Of a DNA stretch of 64,000 bases, positions 61,631 through 64,000 are shown one piece after another. The stretch comes from Balanoglossus misakiensis. Lineage: Eukaryota > Hemichordata. The DNA is taken from NCBI GenBank assembly GCA_040954595.2, contig CM082583.2, positions 3,286,001 to 3,350,000 on the forward strand, written 5' to 3'. The translations under genes were made by a program, and so were the position numbers. The notes below the pieces were generated by a model. The model was not told the origin of the DNA and ran no database searches. It saw only the letters and a list, made by a program, of their open reading frames with translations. Position 1 is the first letter of the stretch, and every line of letters begins with the position of its first letter.

Positions 61631-63547
61631 CAGTGTCATTGTAAATGGTTGCTAATTTGCATATTAATTGATTTTGTAAGTTCTAATTAAGTTGCTGTAC
61701 TGAATGTTATTCTTCTTTTATTCATAATGTCCAGAAATGTTTTGTTTAGTCAGGACAACCACAATCTCAGGCGAATGTCAACATTCCGGTATGTTAATTA
61801 AATGACAAACACATCTCAGACGTCAAATTCAAGAATTACATGTCAAATTACGTTCATGCACTCCTTCCAAGTCACGTTGTTCTAAATTTACACTTTTTAT
61901 CCATAAAAAAATTAAGGTGGGATTGCCAAAAAGATATCCGTCCACTTTTGCCCCTAATCATTGGATATACACTCTGACTGGAGTGATAAAATACTTTTGA
62001 CAACTTGGATTGCAACCAGAATCAGCAGCCACAGTGTAGAACAATTTTAATTGTGATTTGTGCTAATTGTTATTTGATCTTAAGAAACTACTACCAATTT
62101 CAAAAATATGAAAATTACAAGTGAACCACATTAATTAACTGACAAATGCAATTAATAATTTGTTGCCGTTTGCATTTTTAAACCAAAGAATTTCAATTCA
62201 AAATGATTTTCTCAAAATGTTGTGACATCAAATAGTCTGATACTGACACCACAAATTTAAATTTCTTTTGGTCAACTTTTTTACAAATTTTCAAAGAAAT
62301 GAATGTGGTGGTGGAACAGAGTTTGCTATTTACATAGAGAAGGCGCAATGGATGACTGAAACAAAGATCTTCAGGTGTAATCTGAGCTGGAACCTTCATT
62401 TCACAATTGTCTCATACCATTCTCCCTTTCAAGGGAAGATAGCAATTGTTTGATTACTACCCTAATAGGTAATACATGTAATTTGAATGAAATTCAACTC
62501 TGGGTTTGCTTGTTCCGTAGTCCATATAGCTTGTAACCATGGCAACACTGAGAAAGCATATTAACCACTGACTGGTACATACATCAGGTCACAAGAGAGT
62601 CAATAAACTTCGTCAACTCTGATGATGGATACTGCACACTCGGACACCATAGAGGGAGCTATTCAGATAAAGCAGCTGATGCAGGGACAGTATTGTACAA
62701 AACCAGTTTGTCACAAGAAATGGAATACATTTATTCAATGATAGTACAGGTCAGAAAAGTAGAACATTAAAATGATGACAACATAAAATAAAAATACAAA
62801 GCTGTACATTAGATGCAAAAAAGAAACTTTCCATGTATAGGTTTTATTGAATAAAATGGGTTAAAATTTGGAATAACTGCATAAGATGTGTAACTCATTT
62901 TCTATAATATATGTTTTATAATCTCCATAATAATAAGATGCATAAATTTTCATTCAAGTAGAACCTGACTAAAGAGGTTGTACTAGTAAATCATACAGCA
63001 GGCAGTGTTAACGTTATCAGTGTGTTACATATTGGTCAATAAAAATAATAATCTTTGAATCAATACATTCATTAATCTCCCAAATGCACTATGTTCATTA
63101 TATACTGGAAGACATGGAAACTTGTTGAAGTACAAACCCAAGAAATATTTTAACCACTGTTTGTGGGTTGCATACACAATGATACGAAAGACATTGCTCA
63201 AATGCCACACTTCCACTCAAATGATTCGGTAATGGCTGTATTCAGTCAAAAGAGTTTAGTAATAACTTGAAAGTTGCATAAACTAATTTACATAAGAATA
63301 AATGATTACAAAATGTATTTTAGCCAACTGTAATTACCTCCGCCATATTAAAATTAAAAGTTCAACATTTTTCAAATGTACCTTAATATCTCTAGAAGTA
63401 CCATATATAGAAACTTGGTTGTAACTTGTATTTATGATCTTGGTTTCTGTTTATAAACTAGCCTCCAACATCAGTCATCAGGTTATGGATGGTAAAAGTC
63501 ACTGTCAATGACATGGTCCCCGCTACAGCAATGGCTCTGGATATTAA

Positions 63548-63705
63548 AGGTATACGCTCACGTCTAATTTACATACGCCCATATATGGCTGAAAAGGCGT
63601 ATTTGAGAACATATGAAGAACATATGGTGGCGCTCTTTTTTCGCTTGTGCCACCCACTGAAAATCTGTGATTGGCTAGATCTCGATTTGCCATGGTAACC
63701 AACAG
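63548..63705. mobile_element. TTAA-flanked MITE, copy 3, right end lost
   Basis: TTAA then AGGTATACGCTCACG; the body (AATTTACATA, CCACCCACTGAAAATCTG, TGATTGGCTAGATCTCG, CCATGGTAAC) matches copies 1 and 2. The right terminal repeat is absent. Confidence 0.75.
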
Positions 63706-64000
63706 TAATACTTTATATGTCAAAAATCAAAGATGTGTTTCCCTTTAGGATATTCAGCAACGGTTTCCAAATAGTTTAAATTCTTTTCAATTGTTTCGCT
63801 ATCTGGCGCTGTTTTTGTTTAAGGGAATACTTGTGTCTTGATTGTGGATCTGAATACTTCCATGATTTATCCCTATTCTCATCTTGCAAATGAATGAGAG
63901 GTTTCAAAGACCTTTCTTTGTTCTCACTTTTCTGTTCACATTGGGCGATTTCCACCCTGAAGGCTTCTGCAGTACGTGAAATACTGGATACCCCCGAATC

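Larger units (their letters stand above)
57209..64000. other. Gene-poor region rich in MITEs
   Basis: Contains the R7BP-like 3' UTR and then repeats listed separately. No coding exon was recognised between them or at the right edge. Open frames here are short, without family resemblance. Confidence 0.5.

Overview
The window is animal nuclear DNA: AT-rich, with spliced genes using GT-AG introns of about 0.2 to 7 kb, and very dense in small transposons, hairpin repeats and microsatellites. The gene families (secreted GT-B glycosyltransferase, PSMD5, CIB2/3, AdipoR-type PAQR, R7BP/R9AP) and the repeat style suggest a marine invertebrate, perhaps a hemichordate or cephalochordate. A lophotrochozoan cannot be excluded from this sequence. 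Gene models were assembled by hand: exons were accepted only where splice signals, reading phase and family similarity all agreed.

Layout. 1-2.76 kb: a minus-strand gene for a secreted GT-B glycosyltransferase-like protein (signal-peptide exon plus one large exon). 4.6-5.9 kb: a frameshifted DUF6589-type gene. 6.0-6.4 kb: two nested MITEs. 7.1-10.7 kb: a complete 7-exon PSMD5 (proteasome assembly chaperone S5b) on the minus strand. 10.8-12.85 kb: a 975-bp foldback element with a 7-bp target duplication just upstream of PSMD5, then two nested Mutator-like hairpin elements with 9-bp target duplications. 14-18.6 kb: a decayed ISL2EU-type DNA transposon with a THAP/DDE transposase and, convergent to it, a YqaJ-nuclease/PHD gene. 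19.3-20.1 kb: an 819-bp G-tract-rich TIR element. 20.8-23.9 kb: a complete 6-exon CIB2/CIB3-like calcium sensor on the plus strand. 28.5-37.2 kb: an AdipoR-type seven-TM receptor on the minus strand. 38.8-57.2 kb: an R7BP/R9AP-family RGS anchor on the plus strand, divergent from the receptor. 57.2-64 kb: no gene found, many MITEs.

The host genes do not form a pathway. They include a proteasome assembly factor, a Ca2+-myristoyl-type sensor, a ceramidase-like seven-TM receptor and a membrane anchor for R7-RGS proteins. The receptor and the RGS anchor share a divergent promoter region of under 2 kb that contains a CRE-type palindrome.

The most interesting points are the tail of the R7BP-like protein, which combines a polybasic/cysteine motif with a transmembrane anchor; the glycosyltransferase with a broken E-x7-E motif; the two-gene ISL2EU relic with specific catalytic losses; and a set of nested insertions whose target duplications, and in one case paralogous empty sites, can be read directly in the window. 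No CRISPR, rRNA or tRNA gene was seen.
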